In this document: positions 62,745 through 64,000 of the stretch, one piece after another | Layout of the letters: each line of letters opens with the position of its first letter | Position numbering within the stretch: the first letter of the stretch is position 1 | NCBI GenBank assembly: GCA_028583605.1 | Contig: CM053329.1 | Coordinates: 1,550,001 to 1,614,000, forward strand | From: Dastarcus helophoroides | Taxonomy: Eukaryota; Arthropoda; Insecta; Coleoptera; Bothrideridae | Length of the DNA stretch: 64,000 nt | Direction: 5' to 3' | Notes under the pieces: generated by a model | What the model was told of the DNA's origin: nothing | Seen by the model: the letters and a program-made list of their open reading frames with translations, nothing else | The model's database searches: none | Translations under genes and position numbers: made by a program

Positions 62745-63695
62745 GCTAACAGATTGCCAGGGGGTGCCACCTGCGCTACCTTGTATTATTCTAAAGCATC
62801 ATATCTTTTTTGTGCCTTTATGTACACTTATTTTAAATAGATATTTTCATTTACCTACATTTTCTACGTAAAAAAGGTATACTTCCTAAATGTTGATACA
62901 AGCAACCGTTTTCAAGATATTTGCAGAACGTTTAAGTTATGTAAATGTGAATTTTTCGCAGTAGGTTTCAAAATAAAAATAATAAAACTGACTCTAAAAT
63001 AGTTTATATCAAATATTACTCTACTGACATTATTATTACACATATGTTTTAAATTTCTAAAGTAAATTTAAATAAAATATCAAAACAAAACTTATTTCTA
63101 AAAATAAGTATGTGGGAAATGACATTTTTCATGTAAAGGTATTGTAAACAATTATAAATCTGGCTGTCTTATTGAAATTCATCTCCAAATATCTGCTTTG
63201 ACCACTCAGACTATTAAAATTTTCGTGTGCGGACTCACACATCACATCTCACATCTCTATATTAGAAAATAAATTACGTCTTAATTTTTTGGATTTTCTT
63301 TATTGACATTTTTAAAATTTAGGTAATAATATTATCAGCAAAGTAATATTTGACATAAATTAGTTTCAAAGCTGTCTTATGATTACTTTTTTTTCAAGTC
63401 TACTTCGAAAATTTAATATCTTAGTAATTTAAAACCAAGGCACGTCAAGCTTTAAAGGAAAAGATCTTGGAAACGGTTGCTCGTGTCAACTTTTAAAAGG
63501 TACACCTTTTTTACGTAAACAATAATATAATCCATAAAATCCACAATATAATATAATATAATATAATCCACAATAAAATAATCCATTTAAAATTAATATA
63601 CTTGGTAAACAAAAAAGTTATGATGATTTAGAATTATGCAGGATAGCGCAGGTAGCGCTCCCTATCAGCTATTAGTAATATGTTAGCAAATTAGA
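62745..63695. mobile_element. 0.95-kb MITE with ~190-bp terminal inverted repeats
   Basis: The left arm (62748-62935) contains TTTGCTAACAGATTGCCAG, GCCACCTGCGCTACCTTG, ATTCTAAAGCATCATATCTT, TACGTAAAAAAGGTATAC and CAAGCAACCGTTTTCAAGAT. The right arm (63445-63690) contains the inverses in reverse order: ATCTTGGAAACGGTTGCTCG, GTACACCTTTTTTACGTAAA, TGATGATTTAGAATTATGCA, GCGCAGGTAGCGCTC and ATGTTAGCAAATTAGAG. An (ATAAT)n run (63548-63567) interrupts the right arm. There is no coding. Exact ends and target duplication are unclear. Confidence 0.8.
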
Positions 63696-63927
63696 GTTTG
63701 TCGACTTAAGAAACCGCCTTGTGCCAAATTTCGTGCCTATATTACAATTCATTCCATAATTATACGCAGAAATCGAAATTTTTTTTTTCAACTTTGACAC
63801 CCTATATCTCTGTTAATATCAACTTTGGGTATGAGGTCAATGTAGCTAACTCACATTATTTTTATTCGAAAAATCCACCATTGCTCTGTGTACCATTACT
63901 TATGGTGCAGCTTGTACACTATATTTC

Positions 63928-63980
63928 TTCGACCCAGTTTGGAAATATTTAAGTTTTTATTGTTTGTTGGCAATATTCTA
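63928..63980. repeat. Partial copy of the 5346-5509 palindromic repeat
   Basis: CGACCCAGTTTGGAAATATT, then TTTGTTGGCAATATTCTA, matches one arm of the palindrome at 5346-5509, including the central AATATT. It may run on past the window end. The segment between 63696 and 63927 shows only a GACACCCTATAT mariner-like word near 63797. Confidence 0.7.
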
Positions 63981-64000
63981 AAAGCAGTTTTTGAAACATG

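Noticed and set aside
1..64000. tRNA genes, CRISPR arrays, bacterial operons
   Set aside because: No cloverleaf with A and B boxes was found by eye, no regularly spaced identical repeats with unique spacers exist, and the gene content is eukaryotic transposons.

Overview
This is an AT-rich animal genomic window, almost certainly arthropod and probably insect. The evidence is the repertoire of mobile elements (pogo/Tigger with C-terminal zinc fingers, several hAT families, PIF/Harbinger, piggyBac, mariner-type MITEs, a Mutator-like gene, jockey-like LINEs with PRE_C2HC/zinc-knuckle ORF1 proteins, a Ty3/gypsy element), the MADF-like fragment, the visible spliceosomal introns, and the absence of bacterial gene layout. 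I see no convincing intact host gene. Nearly every coding stretch is a decayed transposon gene, most on the minus strand. One unassigned minus-strand reading frame (23944-24255) could be a host exon.

Region by region. 1-24 kb is dominated by a very degenerate A/T-rich array with a period near 20 bp, interrupted by a mariner remnant (1.0-1.4 kb), a pogo-like pseudogene (4.0-5.3 kb), a complete but non-autonomous Harbinger element (5781-6540), a roughly 0.8-kb tandem duplication carrying a hAT insertion with an empty-site paralogue (7.7-10.0 kb), a 3.7-kb element with Tigger-like ends (15.6-19.3 kb), and a cluster of palindromic elements (20.2-21.6 kb). 24-31 kb holds three degraded elements, one of them a hAT invaded by two other elements. 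31-35.4 kb is a second pogo-like element split by a hAT and by an unidentified block. 35.8-36.65 kb is a nearly symmetrical 855-bp palindrome, followed by a piggyBac C-terminal fragment, a MADF fragment and a gypsy gag fragment. 38.5-43.3 kb and 52.7-61.9 kb carry jockey-like LINE copies bordered by 5S rRNA-like fragments. 44.4-48.5 kb is a gypsy gag-pol remnant fused to a CR1/L2-type LINE tail. 49.4-50.1 kb is an intron-containing Mutator-like remnant. 50.5-52.7 kb is an intron-containing hAT gene. The last 2 kb has acidic-type minisatellite and CAT-type microsatellite DNA and a MITE with long terminal inverted repeats.

The most interesting signal is a family seen at 20260-21064, 24888-25083 and 35793-36647. 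Its members carry two recurrent palindromes: P, centred on CACACTAGTGTG, and Q, inverted CATATCGCAC arms around a short spacer. One copy also contains a short reading frame that looks like the start of the XerD-like tyrosine recombinases found in arthropod mobile elements. This suggests a Crypton-like or other tyrosine-recombinase element whose deletion derivatives behave as foldback MITEs, with recombination-site-like hairpins. The second signal is the repeated association of jockey-like elements with 5S rRNA-derived sequence. All assignments come from reading the sequence and recalling families; no alignment or database search was run.
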